Part shown: one piece after another, positions 44,111 through 56,396 of the stretch
How the letters are laid out: the number at the start of each line of letters is the position of its first letter
How positions within the stretch are numbered: the stretch's first letter is position 1
From: Amylostereum areolatum
Lineage: Eukaryota > Basidiomycota > Agaricomycetes > Russulales > Stereaceae
Length of the DNA: 64,000 nt
Assembly (NCBI GenBank): GCA_012932865.1
Contig: SAXG01000006.1
Location: 744,001-808,000 of the forward strand
Reading direction: 5' to 3'
The notes under the pieces: model-generated
Told to the model about the DNA's origin: nothing
Databases searched by the model: none
The model's input: only the letters and a program-made list of their open reading frames with translations
Translations under genes and position numbers: made by a program

Positions 44111-45434
44111 TCAATAACGATCCGGTCCCGGCGGCGGGTATCCGCGACCTCCGTATCCCCCCTTCTGATACAGCTGTTGCCCGCTGACGCCCCCAACCAG
44201 GCTCGCCGGCGCGCCGTGGTAGTTGCTCGCGGTGTCCTCGTTGTACGGGTCGGAGTCCTGGCCAAGCAGAGGATCCTTGACCTCCCACACGGCGGCCTTG
44301 GAACCCACAGAGAACTCCAGGTCCTCCCGCTAGAGAACGCGCGTCAGTCAAACGCAGTCCAAGAACGTAGAGTGATCGCCACGTACCGTGATGCTGTCCC
44401 AGTACTTGTAGACCATCATCACGCTGAGGAGCATGCAAAGCGTGAAGAAAAACAGGCCATCGATGTAGTGCTTGATCGCGTCGCAGATCGTCGCGCTGAA
44501 AGCGAATAGGAGGATCTGGGCAACAGCAAAAAACGCGGCACCAAACACGATGTCGCCGATAGGCCAGCGGTCCTCAAGGGTGCGGAACACAAGGACAAGT
44601 TGGGAGACGATGTAAACGACCGCACAGACGAGTGGCCAGAGGATGTAGATGATCCATAGACCGGTGGTGCTGGTATTCTTGAAGCCTGCAAAACCCTTGA
44701 ACGTCGCGATGGAGATGAAGAAGGAGACGCCAAAGACGGCGAGGCAGGCAATGCGCAACAGCTGCCAGGACGCGCGGTGTTAGGGCAGGTGAGAACTTTT
44801 TTAAAAGGGAACACGACGGACCCAAAGCGACAGTGGTGTGCCATCCTCCGCAAATTGGAAACCCACGAAGCCATTGATGAGCAAACAACAGTAAGCCGCT
44901 GCGACGAGGCCCGTATATACGGCCGCAAACCACTACGACCCAGCGGATCAGTTGACAAAGCTGAAGGCGTGGCAAAAACAAGCGTGACGCACTGGGTATA
45001 CTGCATTTGCGGTGGGTATGATATTTGAGTCGAGAAAAATGGCCAGCAGCTCTATGAGGGCGTAGAGGTAGAAAAACATGACTGATTTCCTTCCGACCTG
45101 CCAAAGACCGAGTTAGCATCGCGTCGTATCTTTGCAGAGGCGGGCACTCACCGACTGCCGTGTATTTGCTACGGATGTGATAGATCATAATAGCCGTCAT
45201 GGCAATGGCGACAAAGTGAACGAAGCATGTTGCTGGAGGACGAGGTTAGTCTGGTGGGATATTGCGACCGCATCGGCAAAGAAACTCACAAGGCTGGAAG
45301 ATGAGGGTCCCTGCAACATCGACATTCCTGCTATAGCACGTCGGTTCGATGCCTTGGTCTCCGCCTACGAGGGGACAGATGACGAGGGCGGCGTTCTCGC
45401 AGATCTTGGTGAAAGAGCCGAACTCGATACCCAT
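44111..45434 (-). CDS. CHS7: Chitin synthase export chaperone CHS7, with one apparent one-base insertion
   Basis: Introns at 45233-45289, 45098-45151, 44933-44992, 44762-44821 (donor GTCCGT) and 44330-44386 leave 1,036 nt, one base too many. Skipping one base near 45083 (GAAATC-A-GTCATG on the minus strand) restores about 344 residues. Family marks: [37 protein letters not shown], a run of seven hydrophobic helices (for example [15 protein letters not shown] and [17 protein letters not shown]), [50 protein letters not shown] and the cytosolic tail [17 protein letters not shown], then a Gly/Tyr/Pro-rich end. Chs7 is an ER membrane protein that lets class IV chitin synthase (Chs3 type) leave the ER. 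The insertion falls between helices 2 and 3, so as written the protein would be truncated. Confidence 0.88.
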
Positions 45435-48400
45435 GGCTAACGGAAGCTGGGAGTAAACGAGAGAAAGACAAAGAGAGGTGAGGTTATGAACGCGCTTGGG
45501 CGGGTAGAGAGGGCGTGGTGGTCGTAGGGCGCGATGCCCGGGAGGAGTCGACGAGGTCGCTGTTGTGTTGGAGCGGGCGGTGGCGGCGACGGCTTTGCGA
45601 CAAGCACCGTCACGGGCAGTCACTCAACTCACGTAGCTTTGTGACCGACGCATCTCGTGACGTGCCGCCATCAGTTTCCCTCTTCTACACACCTTCAAGG
45701 CTTCATCGTCGTTCCCGCCCCACTTACCTTCCCCGCGATCCCCAAAAGTTGATAGTCCCACTGGCTGGAAAGAGGCAAGAGCTTTCTCGCGATTTCAAAT
45801 CATATTTTTGGGCGCTGCGGTGACTTTGCCGCAAGGATTGCTCTCCTTCGCGCCCATTAGGTCTGTCCTAGACGTCTACCCGCTCAGTGTCATTCAACAA
45901 CGAACAGATCAAGTATCATGCAAGAAATCACAACCCCCTAGATGGACTCGAGCTCCCCGTCTTTGGTCTTCGCCGTCCGAACCGGCCGGTCCTTGTCGCG
46001 CTCGATGCTGTGCCGTGCTGGACTTTTCCAAGGAAGACAAACCGTCCCAAGGCGCGGTTCGCCACCGATGATCGCCAAACTAACGTGGCCTCATGGACGA
46101 CAATACTCCATCGCCAACATCGTTCACCATCGCACGGCCCGACCTGGCTTTGTCTCCAACAAGCTATATCGCGAACGTCTCTGGCAATTCCATCGCCGCG
46201 CTATCTGGACCTCGGTCCCCATATTCCCGTCCTCAAACTTATGGATGCCTTTGATGTTATACGTCACCCGTTCAGCCCGTCGGGTTTTCTTGGGCGGCCA
46301 ACATCCCGATAATGGGCGCAGAGCCACCGAACCCGACTTGTGACCCCCGTGCCCTCGCGCTAAGGTCTTTCATCTTTGACCTGCAGAGAACCCTTCTGTC
46401 TCATCGCGCCCCACGGATGGAGCCTATATCACACCCCTGGACTTTGTTTGCGCAGAACCGCCACTGCATCCTCACGCGCTCTCAAGGGGACGCTGACGTG
46501 ACCAAGAGATCGGTTCAGTGGCCCACCCCCAGCCTCTGCTTCTACGGCGGAACATATCCTGTCAAGCAGTCTCCCGACCCTTCCGCGTTCCAAGGACGGC
46601 TGGCCTATCTCCGGACGACTGATACGCTTTGCCACTGGCACCCACGCGATGTTCAATGGCGTCTGTCTTTCAATTTCGGAGACCGTGCGAGCGGGTGGGC
46701 CTTTGGTGACTGCGACGAAGCCGTCCGAAAGCGCTGGTAGCGACGTTGACAGAAGGTGGTTCTACACGGGCCTGCACCGGCCATTCCCCAGACCGATTCG
46801 ACGGCGGCAAAAGGAGCCTTTCAAGTATTTGTTTTCCTACCGATGCATCCTCGAAGTGTGTACTCAACAGCACCCGTGTTACCCCGGCCTTCGGCCGGGC
46901 TTCTCGCGATTTTCTAGCGTCACCGTCGTCTGCCTCCTCTTGACGGGCATCACCGAGTTTTCGATGGGTTTCTAGCACCGCGGAGCGCGTGGGACGCATC
47001 TGGCATGTACTGTAAGTGACCAGTGCATCGGCGCAAAGCCGGCCGCTTCTGGTTCACCTTCATCTCGCGAAAGGGCGAGTTTGAAGCTTATTTATTTTTT
47101 CACTCAGATCCCTGGTGTCGTCCTACCCTTCTTTCCCGGTTCCGCGTTCGTACCTTTGCGTACTAACAAAGACGAAGCGAAGGGCCCCAGAGATGGTAGC
47201 GATGATGTAATGTTCATAGTTGTCCCGATTCATTCATGCGCTTGCCTTTCCGGTGAGTGGCAGGGTTCCTTTGCCCTTGTCCGCTAGAAGCGGTTTGCAC
47301 CCAACCGGTTCGGTTCGACGGTTCGATTCCGTGTACCCGTGGTGTTCAGTGCGCGCTCGCTTCCTCTTCCATCGCCCAATATTGCTGAGTGTCCCGCGAC
47401 AGAAATTCAGTGATGGCGGCGTTTTCGCTGGTCCTGGATCACCCAATGCCGTTGTTCAATTGTTGTGGCCGTGCCCGGTCGTCGCCAGTCTTTTTTTTTC
47501 TTTCATTTCGCACACGCTGAAGCGGGCGACGACAAGCGAAAGCGCGCGCAGGGGTGCTTTTTGTGCTTTCCGGTGTCACGACTCAAGACGGAGCGTGTCG
47601 TACAATATATTGATATAGGCTTCGTTCCCCGTTTCCGTTTTTGTTTCTGCCACTCTTCGCGCACGGGTGCGGGTCATTTCCCGTCAGAAGAGCGTCGCCT
47701 CGTGGGACGGGCCCAGTTTGAACGAGACGGCAATATGCGCGGACTCAGGGAGGCGGGCGTAAGACGGGTCACTCCCTCTCAGGAGCCCCTCTCTCTCTCT
47801 GACTGAGACGGAGGCTTCTGTGCTGTGCTGCGCGCTCGAACCTTCCTCCCAGGCTCCCACTGAGATGTCCGAGTCGGATGGGCTCAGATTCATACGCGGT
47901 CGGTGGCCCAAGACACGGTCGGCACTTGCTGGCAAGTGTCTACGACATTTATGACGAGGTACGTTTGGATTGGATATGGCCTCCATCAAACCTAGAGCGG
48001 GGTCCTCGGATTCGGCTTTTGGCACCCGCCCTAGTAGTGTAGTATGCACGACCACGCACGGACGCAAGAACTCGCGCGCACGGACGCAGAGTTGAGACGA
48101 ACTTCGCCCTGCACGTATGTGTTCCGCCTCCCGCTCTGAGGCGCCACTCCTGTTCGCCGCGTCCGGACTCAGCTTGGGAGATCGCGAACCGAAGCCGGCA
48201 GAAAGGTCGGGAGTCGCAACGAGGCTCTCCACGCGCGAGCCAGGAGGTTGGTCCGGTATCTGCAGGCTCCGCGCCGACCTGGATTTCGGGTATACGCTTC
48301 GGGATTTTCTCATACACCTCATTGGGGCTCGCTCCGCGCTCTTCCAAGAGCGTTCGGTGGCGGGTTTTTTCGTCTCTTGCCAATAACACCGTGGAGCGTC

Positions 48401-50550
48401 TCGGACGAGCGACGTGAGAAGGAGAGCTTGCATAATCGCAGCCGCCTGACCTCGTACCGATCGACCTCAGAGCCAGGATTCAAATGGAATATGGGTGTTG
48501 CAGCGGGGCCACACGTCCGATTCTGATATCGCGCAGAGCGGATGTAAAATGGTGATCATCTGTATTGCACGAGCGGTAAATCAGATACGATATGCAAATG
48601 TGCGCGGCGCGCTCGCAGCGAAATATGCCCCAAATATGCCATAAAAATGAGATCTTGAGAGCTCGAGTGACGCAGTGACGCCCCCCCGCGTTGGGAATCT
48701 GGGATCCGCGCCGCAACCGGGTTTCCATACTGACCGCGGTCGCGTTTGTCCTGAAGGGCGAGCCGGCGGCCGGCCTCTCTGGGCCATCGTATGCTGCCAT
48801 CGCTGGGCGGGCGTTTCTGGACAATTCGCCGTGACTGTATTGCAGGTTCACAATAGGCTCGAGCTTGGCTCAGATCCAAGCTCGGCGTTGGGTCGAGTGA
48901 CGGTCGATGGCCTTTTAGGTATCATGCAGACGCATGGCACCTAGCCGAACGCGGCACCGTGCGGCGGCAGTAAAGGAGAAGAGAGGAGGGGGCAAAAAAA
49001 AACGAACGGACGAGACGTCCGATCGCTGTCTCATGGGTGCAGCACATGCATGCGCATAGCGCGGCGGCGCTAGCCATAGTCGGTGCGGTAAAATGGGCGA
49101 TGTGGTAATACATAAACGATTGTGCCAGGCGACGCGGACGCGCCTGGGGACAGAGCCAGTCAGTCATCGGAAATGGGTGGGAAGGCTCATGCCACGGGCA
49201 GCGCGAGGCACGGTCCGCGCGGACGGCAACGCGTGGGAAAAACGAGAACATGGGCGAGAAATTCGAGCTGGCGGGTAACGGTGGCCATATGCGGTGGGAG
49301 GGAGGAACGGACAGTCCGACGCCCACAAGTCGCAACGGAAGGTGCTTCGCTGGTGCGCAAGGGAGAGCAGCGTTGCTCTCGTCGCCGCAGCGACGCGGTC
49401 ACGTCTTGAGAATTCATCTTGAGTTGGCTTATCTGCGTGCGAGGATTGGAGTGGGGGGTTAGGTCATGACACTTAGATCCGATGGAAATAGGAGGAGATG
49501 AAAAAAAAAAAGCACGGAGGGATGACATGTGCGTGACATGTTGGAAAAACGGGAATTAGAGGCAGGGCGGGTTTACGGGTCAGAGGAGGCGGGAGGGTGG
49601 GAAGGAACTGTCAAGGTTCAGATGAGTTGCTAGAAGAGAGCGCTGCGTCGGCTGCTAGACGATCGGTTCGACCAGGGGCGCTCTGTTGCAGCTCGTGGTG
49701 AACGTCGGGGATCGCCATCGGAGAACGGAGAACGGAGGAGAGGAGCTGAGGGCTGCTGAGGCCAGTGCTTGAAAGAAAACAAATGATGGTGATCGATGCG
49801 GCCCACGTTGAGGCTAAGGGATGGGAAAAAGCGGTGGAAGAACTCGGAGAAGTGGCATTGTTCGAAGGCGTTCTGTAACAAAACGTATGTCACCTTCAAC
49901 TTTGTGAAGCGGCGAGAGGCAGGCTTACATACGTTCGTTTCCCGGGCGCAGGTCACGGGCGACAAAGAAAAGCGAAAAGGGCACCTCCAGGGACAGCCTT
50001 CCCAATCGGGCGAGGCCAATAATGACGTGCGGTTGGCGGAGATCTCGAATGCAGATTTAAGGATGCGGGGACGATCATCTTGGTGGACGTGGTCCGAACA
50101 GCGCCCCTCCAGAACGGCACCCAAACTGAGGCGACACTCTGACCGCGATATCCCCATCGGGGCCGGGCTACCCGTTCCAGCCCCGATTTGCAGCGAACCG
50201 CACCGAAAGAAGCCCCGTGGGAGAGTAGGGCTGATGTAAGCGTCCCAATGCGGGGGGAGGTGAGGGAAAGGCTATGGAAAGTCCCCTGGAAAGGATCACG
50301 TGAGGAGGGGGGAGTCCCAGGGAAAGTCCCCCCGGTCACGTGGGAGAGGAGGGAGAAGCGAGCGGATCGGGGAGGGGTTCGAGTGCTGAGACGAACTGGA
50401 AGGGCCGGATATGGAATTGTGTGGGTGGTCGCGACGGAGGGGGCCTCAGACAAGTCCACTCCCAAGTCAAGTGCGGCCATCGCGTCGTTTGTCTCGCTCC
50501 GGCAAATCCTACCTCGCTCAAAGCCTTACTTATTACGCCCTCCGTCCCCG
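45435..50550. other. 5.1-kb stretch without a recognisable gene
   Basis: Many short GC-rich frames on both strands (up to 250 codons, 47684-48433 minus) have no domain, no consistent codon bias and no plausible introns. A 7-bp perfect stem with a 3-nt loop, CCCGGCC-TTC-GGCCGGG, lies at 46883-46899. A GGTTCGATTCC box near 47315 does not fold into a tRNA. Two CACGTG sites near the right end belong to the next promoter. No transposon ends or terminal repeats were noticed. Confidence 0.4.
50297..50342. promoter_or_regulatory. Two CACGTG boxes upstream of the cyclin gene
   Basis: CACGTG at 50297-50302 and again at 50337-50342, 40 bp apart and 209-254 bp before ATG 50551. This is the core bHLH (Pho4/Cbf1-type) site. 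Its position before a Pho85-type cyclin gene is suggestive, but function is inferred. Confidence 0.45.
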
Positions 50551-52656
50551 ATGACCAACGCTTTTTCATCTTCGCCCCGCCGCCATGGCCTGCTTCCACT
50601 ACCCCTCTCCCTCTCACCTCAACATCAACATGAACATGAACGTCTCCCTTCCCACCGAGATCCTCTCCACAATTCACCACTGGCAACAACACAACACAAA
50701 CACGTCCCCCTCACTCCCCCCTGCTCTACCCCCCAACGCCACAGCCTTCCCAGCCACACCCACACCCCCACCATCCTTCCTCCCATCGCCTCGTTCGACC
50801 ACCCCGCTCCCTCAGGTCTGCCCTTCTTCCCCGTTTTTCCTGCCGTTTTTCTGATCGCGCCACCCCGTTCAGCACCTTCATACTCTCCCTACAAGCAGCC
50901 CCTGGCCCACTCGCCCGCCCGCCTTCCCCCGATTCATTCCCATGCGCCCGACCCAGCCGCCATCGCGGGCCCGTCGCGTCCCATAACCCCTCTCCCCACT
51001 CCGCCACCCCCGTCACAACCCGCCATCGCCGACTGGTTCAGCGACTCCCACCACTGGTCCTCTCAGATCCTCGCCGAAAAGACCTGCGAGATGATCTGCT
51101 ACCTCTGGTTCTCAAAATCTTCCTCCCCCCCACCCGCCACCTCCAACCGCTCCCCGTCCCTATCCTATTTTCCAAATCGTAATGCGCACACCGCCTACCT
51201 TCAGTTCTCCGTCTCCTCCGTCTTCGTCAACTTCATGCAAAAGCTCTTGCAGACCACTCAGCTCAGTCAATCCGTCATCGTTCTCTCCCTACACTACGTC
51301 TACCGCCTCAAAGAGCGTAATTATGGCACCCTGCCCGCTCCCGGTAGCGAATTTCGCGTCGCCGTCTCCGGCCTCATGATGGCCAACAAGTTCGTCGACG
51401 AGTGCGTTCTTCTCCTCCCTCCACCGCTCCCGCCTTGGCTTACCTCGACATCCACAGCAACACGTACACCAACAAGACGTGGTCAGAAGTGTCTGGCATC
51501 GAACTCACCGAGATCAACAAGATGGAACGCGAGTTTTTGGAGGGCATCGACTTCAACCTGTACGTCGACAAGCAAACCTACGACGCCTGGGTCAACCTCC
51601 TCAAAGGCCTCGTCATGGCCAAGGAACGCGACAGTCGCCACTTCCGCCGCTCTCGTCAAGCCCCCCGGGCCATGACCGTATCCCGCCCCACTGCCATCGT
51701 TCCTCCCTTGTCCGTCCCCCCTCATCGTTCCTCCGCCTGGTCCCCACGGGCACGATCCACTTCTCCCGTTCGTACCTTCCGATCCACCCAGCCGACCGCG
51801 ATGTCGTTCGTGCCACATCCTTCCCAGTACTCCCCCGATGTGCACATGTACGCCGACTCGCCGTTGCGTTCAGGTGCCAAGCGCACCGCCGTCGACGCCT
51901 TTTCCCCCACGTCTGCTTCCTTCGATCTCGAGCGTCCAGCAAAGAAACCCACCGGTCTCGCTCTCGACATCCCCCAGTCCATCGCTCGCGGTCCGCATAC
52001 ACCGTCCCCTTTGGAGTCCCTGCAGTTCTCCAAGCTTTCCTTGGGCTCGTCTCCTGCCGTTCAAGCGATGTCAGACTCGGGGATCATCAGCACGCGTCGT
52101 GTCTCTCCTCGAACGCTGGTTGCCGCTTACCGCGTGGATCCGACCAGGCCACGGCCAGGACCTCAGGTCAGTTTCCCCCCGACTTGATTTACCCCTCTTC
52201 CTGTCGCTAACTCGCACATATTTCATCTAGGCCCTGTATTTCTACTCCTTGGCTGGCTCACCCCTCACGGAAGACGGACGGCCTCGCAAAGGCCGCCTGC
52301 ACTATCATCAGCCACCCGCGCCGTCCGCACCTGCGATGTATTATCCGCCACAGCCTGTGCCGTTTGTGGTACAATCGGCGTCTGCGAGTCCTCATGAACT
52401 GCATACGACCCTACCCCCGGTTCTTCCCAACCCGTACGACGGCGCGTGGGCGCACCCTCGAGAAACTTCGAACGGTTACGATCCATGCCAGATGCGGGAC
52501 TCGCAGCACGCGTTCCATGCTCGGCGCGATTCCACCCAGAGCTCAGTTCCGTCTGCTCCGTTTGCGAACGCAGGTCCACCCGGCGTCCATTTTTATCAAC
52601 CTCCCACGACCCTGCGATCACCCGCCCAACATTGGAACCGTGGTCGTCGTCTTTAA
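50551..52656 (+). CDS. PHO80/PCL-type cyclin (partner of a Pho85-like kinase)
   Basis: With introns 50816-50872, 51402-51457 and 52167-52230 the frame from ATG 50551 is open for 642 residues. The N-terminal ~180 residues are Pro/Ser/His-rich and disordered. The cyclin fold follows: ILAEKTCEMICYLWF, FVNFMQKLLQTTQLSQSVIV, LSLHYVYRLKERN, FRVAVSGLMMANKFVDDNTY, TNKTWSEVSGIELTEINKME, REFLEGIDFNLYVDKQTYDA, the hallmark of fungal Pcl/Clg1 cyclins. The long C-terminal half is Ser/Pro-rich with many SP/TP sites and ends near VHFYQPPTT. Such cyclins activate Pho85-family kinases in cell-cycle or nutrient control. ATG 50585 opens another attractive frame (MACFHYPSPSHLNINMN) but would need a one-base shift near the C6 run at ~50730. 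Confidence 0.88.
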
Positions 52657-55600
52657 GTTTCCTGTGTATTTTTTCTTAGGTCTTGGTTCTCTCCGTTCTG
52701 GATTCCACTTGCCAGTTTCGGGCTTTCTCCTACAATACGATATGATACGACCGGCCGCCTGTTCCCTCATAGTTCCACCTGCACACACTTCTACCTTATT
52801 GCACATCATCATCAACATCGTCATCGTCACCACCAGCATTATACAATTCATATTCTCGTCCCCCTCAATCCGCATTTCGCATTTGGACTTCATTCACATG
52901 CACCACGTATCATATTCATCTCGTCACCCTTCGTCGCCGTTGTATCCATCTTTTGATTTCCACTCCTGCAAAATTAGCCGTAGTAGTTCCACCCTCCCCA
53001 CCCTTAGCACACGTCCAATTTGATGCTTATCCACTTGACAGAATCGCCGGGCCAGGCTACATGGTAGACGCGCGAGGCTCATCTGCACGTCAGGAGCTGC
53101 AAAGACCCGCGAGATCGCTGTCGGGTCTGGATCTCTGTTGTACGGCACTCTTAAATTGTTACGATCTGTTGACGATCTGGGATGATACTTCCAGTCATCG
53201 TGCAATGCGTACCGTTCCCGCTCCGAAGACGAGGCGGAGGGACCTTTTACAGTCTGTTTCAATTTGGATCCTTGGGTTTTTTTTCGTAACTTACTTCATT
53301 ATTGGCGGTTGGTCAACTGGGTAATCCCCGTCCCGCGCGCACTGGGCTCGTCGGGTTCTAAGTAAGGCCTGTAGCGACGGACTTCGCCGTGTTTGCTGTC
53401 TCACCTTGCGCGAACCCGCTCTGTCGTGGCCAGTGGCCACTGCAGCGAAGGCCGTGTCGAAAGTGAAAGTGAGTCAGATTTTCGCCGGCGTTGACGCGTT
53501 GACGACTCGCAGAGTCGCGAGGCACGACGTGGCGGGATCGGGCGGGTCGGGTACTTGGTTTAGCGTGCTGGGACGACTCGGCAGAGCAGAGGTGAATGTG
53601 ATTCAGAGGGAGAACAAGTAATGCAGAGGCAGATGCCGCATGCGATGCGATGGGGATCGAGGGAAACCCACCAACGAGAAAACCCCCTGCGCACCTGCGC
53701 CTGCATGCAACAATGCACGCGTAATTGTGCCGAGCTTGGGATTTGGTTCCGGGGTCGGGGAGGCGCCCCGGGTTGTGTCAATGGGACCTGTTTGTTTTTG
53801 CCCCTGTTGTGAGACGGGCCCATATGCGCGTCGTTCGTGTCCAGGAGAGATGTGTCGTGGGGCGACTCTCCTGGCCGATCTGGGGGGCGGTGATGATGTG
53901 CGCAACTGCAGCGCACGCTTCCCTATCCACATCCCTGTTACCAGCACGGCTTCCCTATCCTGCTCCAGTCGTCGTTGGGTCTAGCTCGCCTATCCCTGAT
54001 CCTCGCGGGCGGTTTTCGGATTATAGGGCGTGCCCAGGGGTTGATCAAGTTGGGGATTAGTGGGCATTTTTTTCCCGGGACCAGGGGCCTGGGATGGGAA
54101 GCTCAGGCGCAAGCAGAACTCGGAGTCAAGACGTGCTAATCGCAGGACCAATTGCGGTGACACTTGTCGGGTGCGTTTGGCTATGGACGAAGGCGCAGTT
54201 TGGGCTTGTCAGGCTTGGGCAGTGTCTCATTCGTATGTCGCTGCCGATGTCATGCAGCTTACGGATAGACGATACCGTATACGAGTTTGGGATCCGCGAG
54301 GGCGCGCGCGGCGCGGGAATTCATTGTGGACATGGGATGATTCGGGACGGGTCAGGCGCGGGAGCGGATGACGTTAGAGAGGATGGGAGAAGGGGACGGG
54401 AGTGCCAGCGCGCGCGCAAGAGGTGCGATGCGGCGGGCGCGGGAGTGCGGGGACGGGTTCACGCCGTCGCGGTCCTGTGGGCGATCTTCCTGTTTGGTGT
54501 CGGCGCCGATCGCACAGACTGGCACGGATGTTTGGGGGATTCCAATCATGCCTCTGGGAGCCTGAGATTCATCGAATCTTGAGCTTGAGGCGCGGGGTCG
54601 GGAGGGAAGTGGTCTGTCTCGTTCAGGTGCGCCGAGAGGCACGCATGGCATGGGTTGATGTCCATCGCGTTATCGACACCGCGCGACGCACGTCGCGGCG
54701 TCGACAAATTCGAAGGTCGGGGGTGGAGGTTGTTAGTGCGTACGCAAGGTTGTTGTTGGCGTTTGGCGTTTGTTGCTAATTGGCCGTGATCTGGACGATA
54801 GCTTGAAGGGTCTTGGATGAACGATGAACTTGGACAGATCGGTCCTTCCGCCCTTACGAGTCCGACTCCGAGCGGATGCGCGTGCGGGTCACATGCAAGT
54901 GGGGAGCGAGGCAAGGGGTCTCCTTTTTTCGAAGATGAAGATGAATGAAGATGAACGGGAAGTGTTCCGGATCCGAATGCGCCGACGTGAGGAGGTGCGC
55001 CTGTCGTTCGAAAGGGGAAGGACACAAAATGAAAGGAGCGGACGATTCGAGAAACAATAGAAAGGTTGTTCTCTGGACTGTTGTTGTCATATGTAATCGA
55101 CCTTCGAATTCGTGGTAAGTAGTTAGCGCGGGTCAAGGGGCCGATGATTGGGGCCGTGATGCGGGCTCGCAGGCGGCGTTTCTGGCACATTCGGAGGAGG
55201 CAGGCCGTCGTGACGGTACATATGAGGTCTGGGCCGGATTCCCCGACGCTCCAGCGAAATCCGCGTGCGGGCGCGCAAGTGACGTTTTTTTTTGAGTTTG
55301 CGTCGTCCGGACGTGAACGCCTCCCGCGCGATCTCTCGCCTGAAGGGAGAGGGGTGATGCGCGCCCAGGCGCCCAAGGGCCAAGTCACAGTGACACAGCG
55401 CCTGGCAGGCTACGCCGAGGAGTTGGGGCCGAGCCATTGAGTGGAACGGGAGCCTTTCTCTGCGGCGAAATGGGATCCACGGTGGAAATGCCAGGTGGGT
55501 TCGAATCGGTGCCCGTTATGGCTCTCGAATGGAGTCAGAAGGAGGACGCGCGGCCGTAGCCCGGCCGCGCATCTTCTCAAACACAAGGGCGTGTCGAACA

Positions 55601-55835
55601 GAATTCCACCAAGTACGGCGCGCGGGCGGAGTGCAGTTTCTGAGACATGCGAGGACGTAGGACGATGTGCTATACGGATTACTGTACAGGAACGACGTTA
55701 GAGGGTGAGCAACGGAAGGCCCTTAATTATAATCGGGAGGTGCGGACAGTCACGATCACGGTGTACCGGGGATAGCCTGAGTCGGCGGGGAGTAAGCCCA
55801 GCCTTGTCCATGTCCAACTTCGACAGTCCCTCACG
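52657..55835. other. 3.2-kb stretch without a recognisable gene
   Basis: Only overlapping GC-rich frames without domains (largest 54546-55388 minus, 280 codons, with no splice support). A 9-bp inverted repeat GCGCGGCCG / CGGCCGCGC with a 5-nt spacer lies at 55548-55570. No tRNA or repeat element was found. Confidence 0.4.
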
Positions 55836-56396
55836 TCAGGCCCCGGATGGAGCACCAGTATCGTCGTCTCCGCGCGTGCCGTTCCGCGCCCGGAAATCGT
55901 TGAACGCGGTCGCTTCGGCGCGCAATTGAGACAGGTTCGAAGCTAGGAAGCCTTGTGTGAAATTGTAGCCTGCCAACACGCCGGTCGCTGTTCGAGAGAA
56001 ACCGTCAGAAGGAGGTCGCGAGGCGCGGCGGGCCCGGGTGCAAAAAATTCGGGACATGTTCTGCTTCAAGAACGTTGGGAGGACTGACCTACTGCCGCGA
56101 GGAGGGTTCGATTCCGGTTTAGGCCCATTCTTGTGGCTAAGATAGCTGCGTGAAGAACAGTTTCCCCTCCTTCCTGTCCTGATCGCGTGTGCGGCAAAGG
56201 GGCGTGATCACGCACCTCCCAGCAACCCGGCCGTAGTGCCAGCAAATATGCCATCTCTTCGTGCGGCCTGTAGACGCGGTGTTCGTCAGCTGCGGTGTTG
56301 GTGCGATGTCTTGGACGCTCGTACGCTAGTAGCCCTGGCAACGGAATCTGCAGGAAGTGGTGGCGGCGGCGGAACATATGACGGTATGGAAGACAT
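55836..56396 (-). CDS. Small two-helix membrane protein, conserved in basidiomycetes, function unknown
   Basis: The model has four exons starting at 56396 and three introns: a 60-nt one with donor GTACGA, one of about 80 nt ending ATCTTAG, and one with donor GTCAGT. It gives about 107 residues in one frame. A Pro-rich start (SSIPSYVPPPPPLPADSV) is followed by two Gly/Ala-rich helices, RRDGIFAGTTAGLLGATRMG and LLAAVATGVLAGYNFTQGFL, then a charged helix LSQLRAEATAFNDFRARNG and an acidic tail. Two short Gly-rich helices separated by NRNRT resemble mitochondrial inner-membrane or ER hairpin proteins. I recall similar unnamed fungal proteins but cannot name the family. It is divergent from SPO22, 163 bp away. 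Confidence 0.65.

Noticed and set aside
47310..47335. GGTTCGATTCC, a tRNA B-box-like sequence
   Set aside because: No matching A box, anticodon arm or acceptor stem can be folded around it.
47684..48433. Minus-strand frame of 249 codons
   Set aside because: No recognisable domain, no introns with good sites, and GC-rich DNA here is open on both strands.
54546..55388. Minus-strand frame of 280 codons
   Set aside because: No conserved motif; composition resembles translated GC-rich non-coding DNA.
56100..56120. GGTTCGATTCC, second B-box-like sequence
   Set aside because: It is the complement of a coding exon of the two-helix membrane protein; no cloverleaf.
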